A stretch of DNA of 64,000 nt from Eublepharis macularius (GCF_028583425.1 NC_072806.1:36936001-37000000), one strand, 5' to 3'. Counted from the stretch's first letter, positions 1-37,630 are shown. The notes: generated by a model not told the origin, from the letters alone. Numbers and translations are program-made.

Positions 1-26333
<26,333 letters not shown>

Positions 26334-26639
26334 TTCCCCCCGCACAGCTGCAGGTCACCATGGTAATGGGACACGACCCGGAAGGAGAGAGGACAAAAAA
26401 GCCAGAGTGACAGGCACAACTTCCGGTGAGAAAAAAAATTACTTGAAGGCCGGCACAGGCCCTGGTCTCGCTAATAGGAGCAAATTGTGCCGCTCTGTGC
26501 CTCGACATCTCTGTGGTGGCAGATCCGCGCTATACGTTGCACTGGAGGTTAAGGCGTGTCCAGTTTTGTTCAGTTATTTGTTCAGAAAGCTTCCGCCTCA
26601 GCCGCCCCTTCATGATGGTGCGCCTTAGCTCAGCCTTAA

Positions 26640-27836
26640 AAGATTTGGTCAAATATATTAATCATTCACTTTATTGTAACAAAGATATTAATTCGCACTT
26701 TTAAAAAAAGGAAATATAGCTGTTGTGAAATAATGAGATTTAACTGTTCAAAAAGAATTGTTAAGAGTTATTGTAACTTTTTTTACTGTATGAGCTAAGC
26801 TTTTTATAAATGTGATCCTTTAACTACTAAAAGTAGCAGGTATCCTACAGAGGAATTTCAAAGGGAGATTAGAGAGACTGCTGAATTGCAATTTATAACG
26901 AAGCTCAAGACAATGCATCCACCTGGATTAAATCGAGACATAGACTTCCTATTGCCAATGCTGATTTCTCCACGCTCACTACCCCTGTGCATACCCAACC
27001 CTATCCTATCACCCCTGGTATTGTCATTCACCGGCCACCATTGTCGTTCGGCTTCTATCATCACTCCCCTCTCCAAGCTATAAGGACAGATGGACTCACA
27101 TTCTAGCTGTATCTGAAGAAGTGAGCTGGGACTCAGGAAAGCTCCTACCCTACCACAAATTTTGTTAGTCTTATAGGTGCTACTGGGCTGTTGCTCTTAT
27201 CTACTGCTACAGACACACTAACACGGCTACCCATCTTGATCTATCCCTTAACAGTTTGGTTTTATTTATCCCCTGCTTTTCTCCCCAGCGGAGACCCAAA
27301 GCAGCTGACAACATCACTGACTTAGGCCTGGTTTCATCATCGGCATCCTTCAGACGGCATCTTCTACACAGCAGCCTTGATCTGTTTTTTCTCACCTCCA
27401 GAGCACCGCAGATCGCTAGGTCTGATTGTTTCACACTGCTGGTTTTTATGCAGAACTTCTCCATGTGTGTGACCCTATCTTTTTCAAACTATTCAGTTTG
27501 CAGTATTATTTTTTCTTGTTTTTGTTTGTGTGCGCTTTCACCAGATGCAATAGTGTGTTCTGTCAGACACACTATTGCAAACACGTTTGTATGTGCAGTT
27601 ACCCCCTCCAAAACCCACTGGCAAATCATACCTTGCGTGCAAGTCTGGCCTTTCATTGGTTAGCAACTTCCTGTCATTTGATTGTTTTAATTGGCTATGG
27701 TGTCCTTTTCCTTTCTGAATTACAGACAGTAGCTAAACAATTCAGCATAACTATTAACTTCACAGAACTAAGGGGATGTTCCTTTGGAAGGTTATGGTTG
27801 AGGTTCTTCAAAGTACCCTGACACTGGTTGAATCCA
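26640..27836. other. Upstream of HEATR6, no gene seen
   Basis: AT-rich DNA with the tail repeat at 27110 and a short reverse SINE fragment at 27255-27310 (CCCTGCTTTTCTCCCCAGCG). The open frames at 27256-27821 show no recognisable family and cross a repeat. Confidence 0.5.
27110..27240 (+). mobile_element. Hammerhead-like tail repeat, single
   Basis: CTGAAGA, AGTGAGCTGGGACTCAG, GAAA, then CTACCCTACCACAAATTTTG, AGGTGCTACTGGGCTG and ACACTAACACGGCTACCC. Same subfamily as 25713-25930. Confidence 0.75.
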
Positions 27837-28700
27837 CATTCACCCATTACCCGCATGTTTATCGGATATCTTCCGTTTGCCTCCAATCCGTGATTTTTTC
27901 CTCTTCATTCACATTCTTGCTTCCAATCTGTCTTTCTCGCATGTCCCTCCAGTCACACAGCCACTCGAAAACCACTTTTTTGGGCGGGACTTTTTTTTCC
28001 CACCCATTTTTTAAAATTTTTTTGAGTGCACTTTTCCGTTATTTCGATCTTGCCTTATAAAGAAACATCATTGAAGATAATGATGCCTCTCTTTCCCCCA
28101 CTGACAGCACTGATGGCTCTCTCCCGTTTCTTTTTTGGAAATTTGGAAGCATGTGAGAAGCTTTCGTGGGCATTTCCTATGCAGGACAGTTCAGTGCCTG
28201 AATTTTACTGAAGTTTCACTTCCTTGGAGTGTCATTATTTCGATATTTCGTAATTTTGATATTACAGTAATATAAAATAAAAAAAATAAAAAACAGTTAA
28301 AAAGGAAGTTTTGCGAGTCTGTTCTGAGGATGGATTCACCCCAAAATGATTTTTAAAACTACCAGATTTGATTCAGAAACAGCATAATCAATAAATCCAA
28401 TGCTATGAAGTCAAAAACAGTCTTTTGCAGACTACGGAGCACTTGCAAGTTGAATCAGCCAATAGGAACTCTCGGAACGGCCAGAGAGACAGGAAGGGGG
28501 GTGGTTTTTAAAAAAACCGCGTAAATTGCGCATTGGCCCGTTCACGGCCACCGTGAAACTCCCGTTGAAAACCTGTGACCACATATTCGGGAGAAATGCG
28601 AATGAAATGCGTCAATTTAATGAGGTAATGTGACCGGCACTCGGGATTGCGTGGGGAATGCGGGGAACATGCGACTTAGAATGAGTAATGTGGATTTGAC
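27837..28700. mobile_element. DNA element with CANTG duplication, copy A
   Basis: Flanked by CACTG on both sides (27832-27836 and 28701-28705). Ends are GTTGAATCCACATTCACC and, in reverse complement, GTCAAATCCACATTAC. No transposase frame seen. Shares ends with 50546-51141. Confidence 0.7.
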
Positions 28701-29187
28701 CACTGTTTTGTGGTCCTGTTCTGTCCATCAATAAAGAATTTTGCTGTGTTTATACTCATTATGTCAAGATCAACTTCCTTTGCACAAATTTTGTACAAGG
28801 AAAGTAAGTGTGTATATGGCAGGGAGTAATGGTTAATCACATGGCAAATTCTGAATCGCATAACCAACAGGAAATTGTTAATGCCAAGAAATGCTTTTGT
28901 AGCTGCACTCTGATTTGTGAATCATGAGCTTTTGAACCAGTTACTGTGCTGGGCCATTGCTGGGGAGTGTTCCTTTTGTTGGTTTCTGTGAAGGCCATGC
29001 TGGTAGGATGTATTATATATCTATTGGTGTTTTTATCTGGTTTTAAAGTAATATATTTATGTATTTTATATATGTTGCATTCTGCTCTGAGTTCGACCAT
29101 GGGGACAGCGATTAGAAATATAATAAATAATAATAATGGGGGCAAGGATGATGAGAAGTACCCTGAAGCTTCTCCTTACCTCAGCTT

Positions 29188-29912
29188 AGGGTTGCCAGCT
29201 CCTGGTTGGAAAATTCCTGGAGATCTGGGGCAGGTGGAGCCTGGAGAGGGTGGAGTTTGGGAGGGAGAGGGACTGTTGGAATGACCGTTTTGAAGTGCGC
29301 CGAATTACCAGCATGTAAAAAAACTTGGCTGAAATTGCGTGAAATATTGGATATTTTATTTTGAGGGTGGATGGTTTGTCGGCACCTGAGGAAGTGGAAT
29401 ATTCATGAAACAAGCCTATTGACAATTGCCAGCCGTTTGTAGGGCCAGGGAGACCCTGTGGGGCTTCCCATTCTATCGTTTGAATTCCACCTGCAGAACA
29501 GAAGGACAAAGAAATAATTCTGTAAGAATCAACATTTGGGAACCAACTCACGTTTACACATCAACTTTACCGCCATACTGCACACGGGTGGAGGGAAGAA
29601 GAACCACTTTTCTTAACAGTGTTTTCTTCCATCCAACGTCTCCAGTGTCCTACTGGAATTAACAAGGACTTATCTTCAGAAATTATGTACTAAGAACGCT
29701 GGGAGAGAACACTTATGTATATGGTCTTTAGAAGTATTTATGTAAGGGTACTTGAATGCATACCAAATTAAGTTGCTTAATAGATATTTTTGTAATTGAC
29801 TAAAACTTACATTGAAGTTTCTTTATTTCTTAATGAGGTCACACTATTGCTTTAAGCGTCTCTATTTCCCTTGAACTCAGACTGTTCGCACCACCTGGAG
29901 GCTGGCAGCCCT
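29188..29912. mobile_element. AGGGTTGCCA MITE split by a 602-base insert
   Basis: Left end AGGGTTGCCAGCTCCTGG, right end CCACCTGGAGGCTGGCAGCCCT. Flanks are ACCTCAGCTT (29178-29187) and ACCTCAGATT (29913-29922), a 10-base duplication with one change. The MITE half-palindrome stops at 29277 and resumes at 29880. Confidence 0.8.
29278..29879. mobile_element. 602-base insert with hammerhead-like motif
   Basis: Flanked by GACTGTT on both sides (29271-29277 and 29880-29886). Contains CTGAGGA (29386-29392), a weak stem GTGGAA/TTCAT, GAAA (29407-29410), CAA/TTG, and a possible stem I GGCA/TGCC. No coding frame of known type. Class unknown; the motif resembles the Penelope-like tail at 37631. Confidence 0.6.
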
Positions 29913-30070
29913 ACCTCAGATTGATAGCAAGGAAACGGTTTTCCTTTCTGTCCAAGAGACCCCACGCACTTCCCCAGGCTCACCTTTCGCTTTCATCTGC
30001 ATTTTGAAAAGGAGCCTAGCACACAGTGCACAGAGAGCTTAAAAATGGCACCCAGGCATGGATGGTGCTT

Positions 30071-30279
30071 AGGGTTGCCAGCCTCCAGGTGGTGGCTGGA
30101 GATCTCCCAGTATGACCTCCAGGCCACAGAGATCTGTTCACTTGGAGAAAATGGCTACTTTGGCGGGTGGACTCTATGGAATTATACCATGCTGAGGTCT
30201 TTCCCTCCCCAAACCCTGCCATCTCCAGGTTTCACCCCACAAATCTCCTAGAATTTCCCAACTTGGAGATGGCAACCCT
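30071..30279 (+). mobile_element. AGGGTTGCCA MITE, complete
   Basis: 209 bases from AGGGTTGCCAGCCTCCAGG to TGGAGATGGCAACCCT, with inner blocks GGCCACAGAGATCTG and GGAGAAAATGGC. Flanks GATGGTGCTT and AATGGTGCTT form a 10-base duplication with one change. Confidence 0.88.
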
Positions 30280-30748
30280 AATGGTGCTTGAGTGTGCCCT
30301 TAGAAGGAATGTTCCTTGCGGCAACAAGGATAGGATTAATGGCTTGTTTCCAACTTCGGATTGCCATGCTGGTTTGTTTAGTGCACACACAGTATATTGC
30401 TGTTCTGCTATATTGTTAGCATGCATTTTTTTTCTTAAGTTCCTCATCCACAAAAACAAAATGCTGAAATGGGAGAAGCAATGAGAAACAAGGCAGGGAT
30501 TATAAACAGGTGAAAAAATGGCATCAAATAGTTTCTGGAACAAAGGAGGAAAATAGGTTTCAGAAAGAGTGGATGAAGAAAAGCTGGGACAGCAAAGGCT
30601 ATGCAACAAAGCAGTGAGGGAATCATTTTTAAAAGGTAGCAAAGGGAACTGAAGCTGGAACACTGAGGCTGTTTGGAAGATGCCATCATTAGTGGACTGC
30701 TCAGTAGTTAGAATGCACTGCTTCAGACGGTTCAAAATTCCCTACATT

Positions 30749-31145
30749 CAGGGTTTTTTTTCTGGGAAAAGGTGGAACTCAGTGGGTTACCAGCACAGGG
30801 GGCAACTCTTGGCGGAAGGTGGCGCCCCTGGTACCACATGTGCGCGCGCAAAGTGCACACATGCTCCCAGGGCCAATGACATCACTTTGGGTCAGCTGGA
30901 ACAAGAGGTGAGTTTTTAAAAGTTTAAATCGCCCTTGGAGAAAATGGTCACATGGCTGGTGCCCCCGCCCCCTGATCTCCAGGCAGAGGGGAGTTTAGAT
31001 TGCCCTCCGCACCGCCGAGCAGCACGGAGGGTGATCTAAACTCCCTTCTGTCTGGAGATCAGGGGGCGGGGCCGCCAGCCATGTGACCATTTTCAAGAGG
31101 TTCCGGAACTCCGTTCCATCGCGTTCCAGCTGAAAAAAAGCCCTG
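30749..31145 (+). mobile_element. hAT-type MITE (CAGGGCTTTTTTTC family)
   Basis: Ends CAGGGTTTTTTTTCTGGG and CTGAAAAAAAGCCCTG; flanks CCTACATT and CCTCCATT (8 bases, one change). The inside holds a long palindrome around GCCGAGCAGCACGGAGG with GTTTAGATTGCCCTCCG arms. Confidence 0.88.
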
Positions 31146-31194
31146 CCTCCATTAATAATTCTCTGTAACTGCAAAACTAGCACCACTTCTCTGC

Positions 31195-31310
31195 TTAAAC
31201 TACTTCAGAGGTTTATTGTGAGGGGGAAATGGTGGAGAGGAGGAGGGCTTAAGTGACCCTGGGTCCCCACTGGGGAGAAAGGCAGGATATAAATGAACTA
31301 AAAATTTTAA
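31195..31310 (+). mobile_element. SINE 3' fragment
   Basis: GTCCCCACTGGGGAGAAAGG then ATATAAATGAACTAAA: the 3' end of the tRNA-derived SINE group at 62548. Confidence 0.55.
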
Positions 31311-31420
31311 AAAATAAATTTTACACTGTACCTTTACATCCTGGCTCCTTTCTTTGCAATGCCCCCTCCCACCTTCTAACCGGGATATAAGAGCTCAGGG
31401 ATCTTCATTCCTATTTGTAT

Positions 31421-31800
31421 CTGATGAAGGGAACTTGACTCTTGAAAGCTTTTATCCTGGGAAATCTCATTGGTCCTTAAGGTGTTACTTGACTCAAATC
31501 TTCCTCTTCTACAATAATAGTATGTAAACGAAATTTAATTCCCTCCCTTACTAATTAATTTTCACATACACAGTTTTCCAATTACCTTGTACAAGTAGGT
31601 AAGAACCCAGAAAATCTTATCAAACTCCCCAGCAAGCAGCCTCTCCTGCTGCTGCTAAATTCTGTACATTGACTCCGCCCCTACTAAGCTAACTAGTTCC
31701 TCTGGATAACTTCAGAGGGGCAGCAAAGGGAGCTTTGTCTCTTGAAAGCTCATACCCTGAAAATCTAGTTGGTCTTTAAGGTGCTACTACACCCAGATCT
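31421..31800 (+). mobile_element. Two diverged hammerhead-like tail fragments
   Basis: At 31435 CTGATGA...CTCTTGAAAGC then GGTCCTTAAGGTGTTACT. At 31738 CTCTTGAAAGCTCATACCC then GGTCTTTAAGGTGCTACT and ACCCAGATCT. Both follow the family order. Confidence 0.55.
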
Positions 31801-31837
31801 AGTTCTTGAGGGTTATGCTAGCGCAGAACGTGAAAGC

Positions 31838-32097
31838 CAGGGCTTTTTTTAAGCTGGAACGCGGTGGAACGGGGTTCCGGAACCTCTTGAAAATGGTCAC
31901 ATGGGTGGTGGCCCCGCCCCCTGATCTCCAGACAGAGGGGAGTTGAGATTGCCCTCTGCGTCGCTGAGCGGCGCGGAGGGCAAACTAAACCCCCCTCTGT
32001 CTGGAGATCAGGGGGCGGGGCCACCAGCCATGTGACCATTTTCTCCAAGGGCAACCCACTGAGTTCCACCACCTCTTTTCCCAGAAAAAAAACCCTG
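31838..32097 (-). mobile_element. hAT-type MITE, CAGGGCTTTTTTTC family
   Basis: Ends CAGGGCTTTTTTTAAGC and CCCAGAAAAAAAACCCTG; perfect 8-base duplication GTGAAAGC (31830-31837 and 32098-32105). Shorter than other copies because one end lacks the GACATCACTTTGGG part. Confidence 0.92.
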
Positions 32098-32123
32098 GTG
32101 AAAGCTATAACCTTTCCCCCAAT

Positions 32124-32660
32124 AGATCCAGAGGAGTTAACTGTGTTAGTTTGTAGTAGCAAAATCAAAAAGAGTCCAGTAGCACCTTTAAGACCAACCA
32201 ACTTTACTGTAGCATAAGCCCCCGAGAACCACAGCTCTCCTTGCCAGATGCACGGAGGGCAAGAAGAAACCAGCCAGACACATAGGTGGAGAGGGGGAGC
32301 AGACGCAATCAGTGGCCCCCGACAATGAAATCAGCCACCTCCGACAATGAGAGCCAAGCTACAAGTGAGGAATGACACTTGCCTGGCAAGTGAACAGATT
32401 CACGTGTATTCCTCCCTGTTCACTTGCCATTCACTTGCTCTCCACTTGATCAGCTAAAGAGATAACCATTCACAGTCTCCACTCAATCCAAGCCAGTTGT
32501 CTCATGTTGGAGGTGGCTGATTTCATTGTTGGGGCAGACTGATCCCATTGTCGGGGGCCGCTGTTTGCATCTGCTCCTCCCTCCCCTCTCCACCTATGTG
32601 TCTGGCCGGTTTCTTCTTGCCCTCTGTGCATCTGGCGAGGAGAGCTGTGGTTCTCGAGGG
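32124..32660. mobile_element. Inverted-pair hammerhead-like repeat with nested MITE
   Basis: Flanks CTTTCCCCCAAT and CTTTTCCCCAAT form a 12-base duplication with one change. Left piece in reverse from AGATCCAGAGGAGTTAACTG; arms continue through GGTGGAGAGGGGGAGCAG and are mirrored at 32513-32660. The centre (32347-32462) contains a GAGAGCCAAGCTACAAGTG MITE fragment. Confidence 0.78.
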
Positions 32661-32672
32661 CTTTTCCCCAAT

Positions 32673-33596
32673 GTAATTTTCTTTCAAAAAATCAACGAAA
32701 CATTAAAAATGTGACTCCCCCACCCCATCCAGTGGAGAACCTGAGTTGCAACAAAATCTTGGTGCAGAAAAGCCCTAGAATGAAATCAGTGTGGTATTTC
32801 ATGCTTGTGTGAAACTCCTAACAACGATTAGCACGGAAGGCCCTTATACTAGCACCACCAGCCCTGCATTGCCACGCAGAATACATCTGTTTACATGTTG
32901 CCTAAAATACATCTGAAGATTGAAATGGGAGGGTAAACCCACCCTCCTTAATGGCCCTCAGTCAGTGTAGAAACTGGCATTCAAAGCAATTCATGCATGT
33001 TCAAACATTTTCCGCCCAATTTATTTCAATGGGAAAGATTTAAACATATGCTAACTCTTCCACTGAAATCAATGAGATGGGAAACTGTTTAATTTTGGCT
33101 GGATCAACTTATAGTATTTGCAGAAGGCTGAATTCTACACAGCACCAGATGGAAGGGCACTGTATAGAATTTAGCCTTTGCCCAGTGTCTCACATATATT
33201 ATTTTGTTGGAGTCCTTAAAAGAGCCCTGTAAGGACAATTACCCCCAAAACTGCTAAAGTGGAGCAACAGCAGTGCCATGAAAGAGGACAGACTTGAATC
33301 AAGGTCTTCCTGGTTCATAATTTCAGCCTGCAGGATTGAAATCACATATATATATATACTCTGAAGTGCACGGCAGGTTAAAAAATGGAGTTGCAACCAA
33401 ACCAACATGCCTGTGTAGCTATCAAGCAGTTCAAACCGAAAATGAGCCCAGCTTCAGGTTTTAGGGTGACCAGGGTCAGATGGACTGCAGTGCCTCCCAC
33501 TAAATGCCCACAGTATGCATACTCTCTCTCTCTCTCTCTACTTCTTCTTCCAGGAGAATTTTGGCATTTCTTTAAGCCCTGACCTCTGTTAGCCGG
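32673..33596. other. Unassigned intergenic DNA
   Basis: No gene seen. Short TA run at 33344-33356 and CT run at 33521-33539. Confidence 0.5.
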
Positions 33597-34372
33597 TGTA
33601 ACGAAATGGGTGCCAAGGGTGAAATGAGTGCCAGTTGCTGTTAATCTGTTTTAAAGAGAAAAATGTTCCCCCTGAGGGTTGATGGGCTGTGGGGCCAGGG
33701 AGGGGCCGGCAGGAGTCTTGGTGTGGGAGGGACGCCCTTCTTCCTGGACTACAACTCCCAGCTGCCCCGGGCCAAGAAACTGCGGGAAAAATAAGGGGTG
33801 GAGCCTGAATAGATAGACTCAGCCCATCCTGAGGGGAAAAACGTCAGTTAGGCTCCTTCTTGGTTGAAGAAGGGGAGGCTCCTGCTGCTGGGGGAAACCC
33901 AGGTGCCTGGGCCCTAAATGTGGAGGGCCTGGGAGGCAGCAGAAAGGAAAGGAAGGGGGAACCTTCTTCCCTGAGACCCCCACCCCCTTAGGGTAGAGTA
34001 GGGAACGGTGTGGTAGGGAAAGCAGGCGGCGGTTCTCTTCAATTCGATTTTCTGCCCTATGAGTTCTGAACAGGGGGGTCTACCCCTATGTGTTGTGCCT
34101 TTACCTGCTTTGTATATAGTGCTCTGTTTATAGTTATTAAATTATACTTTTTTGGAATATAAAGGACCTTGTGGTGCTCTGACTACGTAACCTCCCCCAC
34201 TTGGCACGCTACAGGAAGGGAGGGAGCCCGGGAGAAATGGATCAGGCCAGACCTTGGCGGGTTGCCAATTCTCCAGGGACCACCCAGAGATTGGGGAATT
34301 CACTTCCCAGTAGGGAAATTCAGCCAGAGGGGTCTCACTGCCCCTCAGTCAGGTGGTGTACAATTCAGTGAG
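33597..34372 (+). mobile_element. Probable retroviral or Gypsy-type LTR
   Basis: Starts TGTAACGAAATGGG; has a promoter-like GGGAAAAATAAGGGGTGG, a GC-rich U3-like part, TTATTAAATTATAC near 34135 and runs to the primer site at 34373. The right LTR edge is uncertain: TACA at 34213 or CA at 34367. No coding interior follows and no second LTR was found. Confidence 0.5.
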
Positions 34373-34383
34373 TGGTGGCAGCG
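34373..34383 (+). promoter_or_regulatory. tRNA-Leu-type primer-binding site
   Basis: TGGTGGCAGCG is complementary to the 3' end of a vertebrate tRNA-Leu including CCA (recalled, ending CGCTGCCACCA). Its place just after the LTR fits priming of minus-strand synthesis. Confidence 0.5.
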
Positions 34384-34496
34384 ACGAAGAGTGTAAGCCA
34401 CGCCCACCAGGGACGGTGGGAGGTGGGTAGCGGGACTAGTAGGCCATTGACGGCGGCTTAGTTGCCTGGACTGAGAGCCAGCGCCCGTTCCACCCC

Positions 34497-34575
34497 AGCC
34501 TCTTGCCATGAAAACCCCACCAGGGGTCGCCATAAGTCAGCCATGACTTGAGGGCACTCACCACTACCACCAAGC
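34497..34575 (+). mobile_element. 5S-derived SINE 3' fragment
   Basis: CTCTTGCCATGAAAACCCC and GCCATAAGTCAGCCATGACT are the 3' body of the 5S SINE; the 5S head is absent. Confidence 0.75.
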
Positions 34576-35160
34576 CCCAACAATGTCAGCAGGACCCAAA
34601 ATGGGCAAACAGGGCTTAAAGAATCATGGGAAAGCGACATGTCACTCTCTTCTCCAGGCTCCACACCCAACAGCAGTTGGGAGAACACCCCAGAGGCCTA
34701 GGCGATATTGCTTCTGCATCAGTCTCCCGTTCAGGGTGCAAACAGATGGGCCATACCTCTCTGATGGGCAGTGGACCTTCTGCCAGGCAGAGGAAAGGTC
34801 CCAGTATGTGCCTGACCACAATGACCCGGGTACCAGCCATTTTCACTTGTACAGTGGTACCACGCTGCCATGCCAGGAGTTCCATTGGCAATCCACAAGA
34901 CTAGGGGTGCCCAGAAGAAAGAGCCTGCAGCCAAGGTGGCTCTCCAGGAGGCTGCACCCATTCCTGCTGGTGCCCTGGCTTGGGCTGTCTTTGAAGGCCC
35001 TGTTGCACCTCAAGCACTCTCCCCCTGGGGCCACCGCATCTGTTTAAAAGGGCAATATTGCTGCACCCCTTTCTGTCACCATCCCTTCCTCCCCTCATCC
35101 AACCCCACCCATCTGGATATGAAGCAGTCAAGCTACTACTGCTGCTGCCACTCTCTGGCC
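34576..35160. other. Unassigned GC-rich DNA
   Basis: Several overlapping open frames on both strands but no recognisable domain. It abuts the Penelope-like element. Confidence 0.45.
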
Positions 35161-35376
35161 AGGAGGGGATGTTAGGTACCTCCGTTTGCAAAAAAGAGTC
35201 CAAATATACTGCAAGGAGTTCCAAAATGGACCCGCAGCCCGAAACAATAGGTCTCCCAGGGGGTGGGAAAATATTCTTGTGAATTTTGGGAAGGATATAG
35301 AACACTGGAATCCATCCCAATTCCTTATTGAGGGCATCATACACATTCTCCTCAATGTCCCCTATGGCCAAGGGAG

Positions 35377-35741
35377 CAGGGGCGGCACAAGGGTTTGCGG
35401 CGCTCACGGCTGGCCGGCCGCGCACATGCGCGCACCGGCCTGCATGATGACGTCACACGTGATGTCATCACGGGAGTGCGCGCCCCGCCGCCGGCCCAGT
35501 CGCTGCAGCGGGTGGCCTCCGAGCTCTCCCGCTTGGTTGCCTGAGCCGCCGCAGATGCTTGCCCGCGGCGGCTGTGCCCAGCCGGGGGCTTGTGTTGGCG
35601 GCGGCGGCGCAGGGCGGGAGGGATAGGAGGCTGCTGCTTTGTGGCGCGTGCTTCTGCTCCCCGCGCCTCCTCCAGTGCTCCCTCCAGCACGCCGCGCCTG
35701 AAGCCACCGCCTACCTGGCCTCAATGGGCGCGCCGGCCCTG
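35377..35741 (+). mobile_element. GC-rich hAT-type MITE inside Penelope-like element
   Basis: Ends CAGGGGCGGCACAAGGG and TGGGCGCGCCGGCCCTG; perfect 8-base duplication CAAGGGAG (35369-35376 and 35742-35749). Contains GATGACGTCACACGTGATGTC. The copy at 55943-56271 is the same family in reverse. Confidence 0.93.
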
Positions 35742-35742
35742 C

Positions 35743-37043
35743 AAGGGAGACCTATCGTTTCAGGCTGTGGGTCCATTTTGGAACCCCTTGCAGTATATTT
35801 GGACTCTTTTTTGCAAACGGAGGTACCTAACATCCCCTCCTATATAAAGGACACTAGGAGCTTTATTCAAATTATAGAGAACACCCTAGTTGAGGAGAGC
35901 TTCACGCTATTAACTATGGACGTTAATTCGTTATACACGTCCATACCCCTTGAAATAGCAAGAACGGTGGTGTCTGATGTGTTGCACGCCAGACAGGACC
36001 ATAGACCAAGCTCTGAATTTTTGTTACAACTCTTTGACCTGATATTAGAAAAAAATTATTTTAGATTCATTGACAATTTTTTCTTTCAGGTCAAAGGTGT
36101 TGCAATGGGGTGCGCAGCTGCCCCAAGTATTGCCAATATTTTTATGGCACAGTGGGAAACAAAACACATTATTAATCAGACTAACCCATATTATGAACAT
36201 ATATGTATCTTCAAAAGGTACATTGATGACCTTTTTTTCTTAATCCATGATAACTCCATTGTGGAGGATTTTTGTATCTGGCTCAACACGCAGGATGAGA
36301 ACATCCAGTTTACCTGGAATAGTAATCAGCAGGAAATTAATTTCCTAGATGTTACCATCTTCAAAGGGAATGACAACAGGTTGAAGATATGCCCATACAC
36401 CAAGACTACAGATAGAAATGCATATTTATCATTTGAGTCCCATCATCCCACACACCTCAGACACAATATCCCATACGGCCAGTTTTTAAGACTAAAAAGA
36501 AACTCCACACAACAGGAGGATTACGAACATGGTTGTGAGGCTATGCAAATGTCATTTGCAAGGGGCTATCCCAACAGGACCTTACAGAAGGCTAGGGCAA
36601 GAGCCGCTCAAACATCCAGGGTTAGCCTCTTTGAACACAAAATGAAGACCCAAGAGGACAGGTTGTATTGGTTGATTGACTATACACCACTGTCCAAATC
36701 CTTGCACAGTATAGTCCGTAGGCATTGGGGTTTGGTGTCTGATATACAGGGGTGTAAACTCCCACCCTGTATCAGTTATAGACGAACTAAGAATGTGAAG
36801 GAGATGGTTTCCCATTCAAATATGATCCAATTGGGTGCAGAATCCAACTTACCAAAGGGTAATTTCAGATGTGGTCACTGTGCTGTGTGCCCACTTATGA
36901 TTGAGGGAGACTCTCTAGAAATACCGGCATCCCAAAAGATTGTGAATATCAGACATTTTGCAACTTGCCAGACAACTGCAGTCGTGTATCTTCTGATTTG
37001 CCCCTGCTCTAGGTGTATGTGGGCAACACAACCAGACCTTTAA
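35743..37043 (+). pseudogene. Penelope-like reverse transcriptase
   Basis: The open frame from about 35743 (RPIVSGCGSILEPL) to 37043 contains DVNSLYTSIP, GVAMGCAAAPSIANIFMA and the catalytic YIDD at 36219-36230, then FTWNSNQQEINFLDV and the linker region with CGHCAVCP. The N-terminal part of the enzyme is missing from this strand. The apparent upstream extension (35559-35742) comes from the MITE. The frame breaks inside the GIY-YIG region near 37010. Confidence 0.9.
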
Positions 37044-37297
37044 AAGTCAGAATTTTAGAACATATTTCCAAAATAAAGAATAAGGTGTTGGAAGCCCCTT
37101 TAACTCAACGCTTTCTTGAGACTCAACACGCAATGACAGGGATTAGAGTATCGGTTTTGTATGTTGCACGGCCAGCTCCTTCTCAATATGCCAATAAAGA
37201 GCTGTTGAGAAGAGAAGCTGAATGGATTTTCACATTAAAAAGTCTAAAACCCCATGGATTAAATAATGAACTCTCATACCAATGCTTCTTAGGTTAA
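36960..37297 (+). pseudogene. GIY-YIG endonuclease part, frameshifted
   Basis: VVYLLICPC ends the upstream frame; the next frame (37013-37297) carries YVGNTTRPLKVRILEH and ends with a stop. Together these are the GIY-YIG fold start and the conserved arginine helix of Penelope-like elements. The frameshift lies at about 37008-37016. In intact elements the domain nicks target DNA. Confidence 0.85.
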
Positions 37298-37630
37298 ATA
37301 TAGTCAGGGAGTTTAGAAGATGTTACTGCACTTTTAATGTCAAATTGGTCTACAGTTTGTTAATAGGTGAGTGTTCATATATAATGGATCCTGACGCCTG
37401 GAGTGACACGTGAGCTTCGGCATCCGCATCACTCGCTGGGTCTTAGGAAATAAGTACATCAATTCAGGGTAAGTCATGTGAGGTAGAACTTTTTGAAGAG
37501 ATATGGACTTGAGGTTATATGAATGTACTGTTTGTGATACTGTTTGTAAAACTATTTGATGGTGTATATTGAGTTGAGGACACATGAATGTATTGTCTTA
37601 TGTACTTTATTGTTTTGTACATGATATAGT

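Noticed and set aside
27256..27821. Overlapping plus-strand frames upstream of HEATR6, possible divergent gene
   Set aside because: They begin in a SINE fragment and show no domain; no splice pattern supports an exon.
35559..35742. N-terminal extension of the reverse transcriptase frame
   Set aside because: This part lies in the hAT MITE and is only accidentally open.
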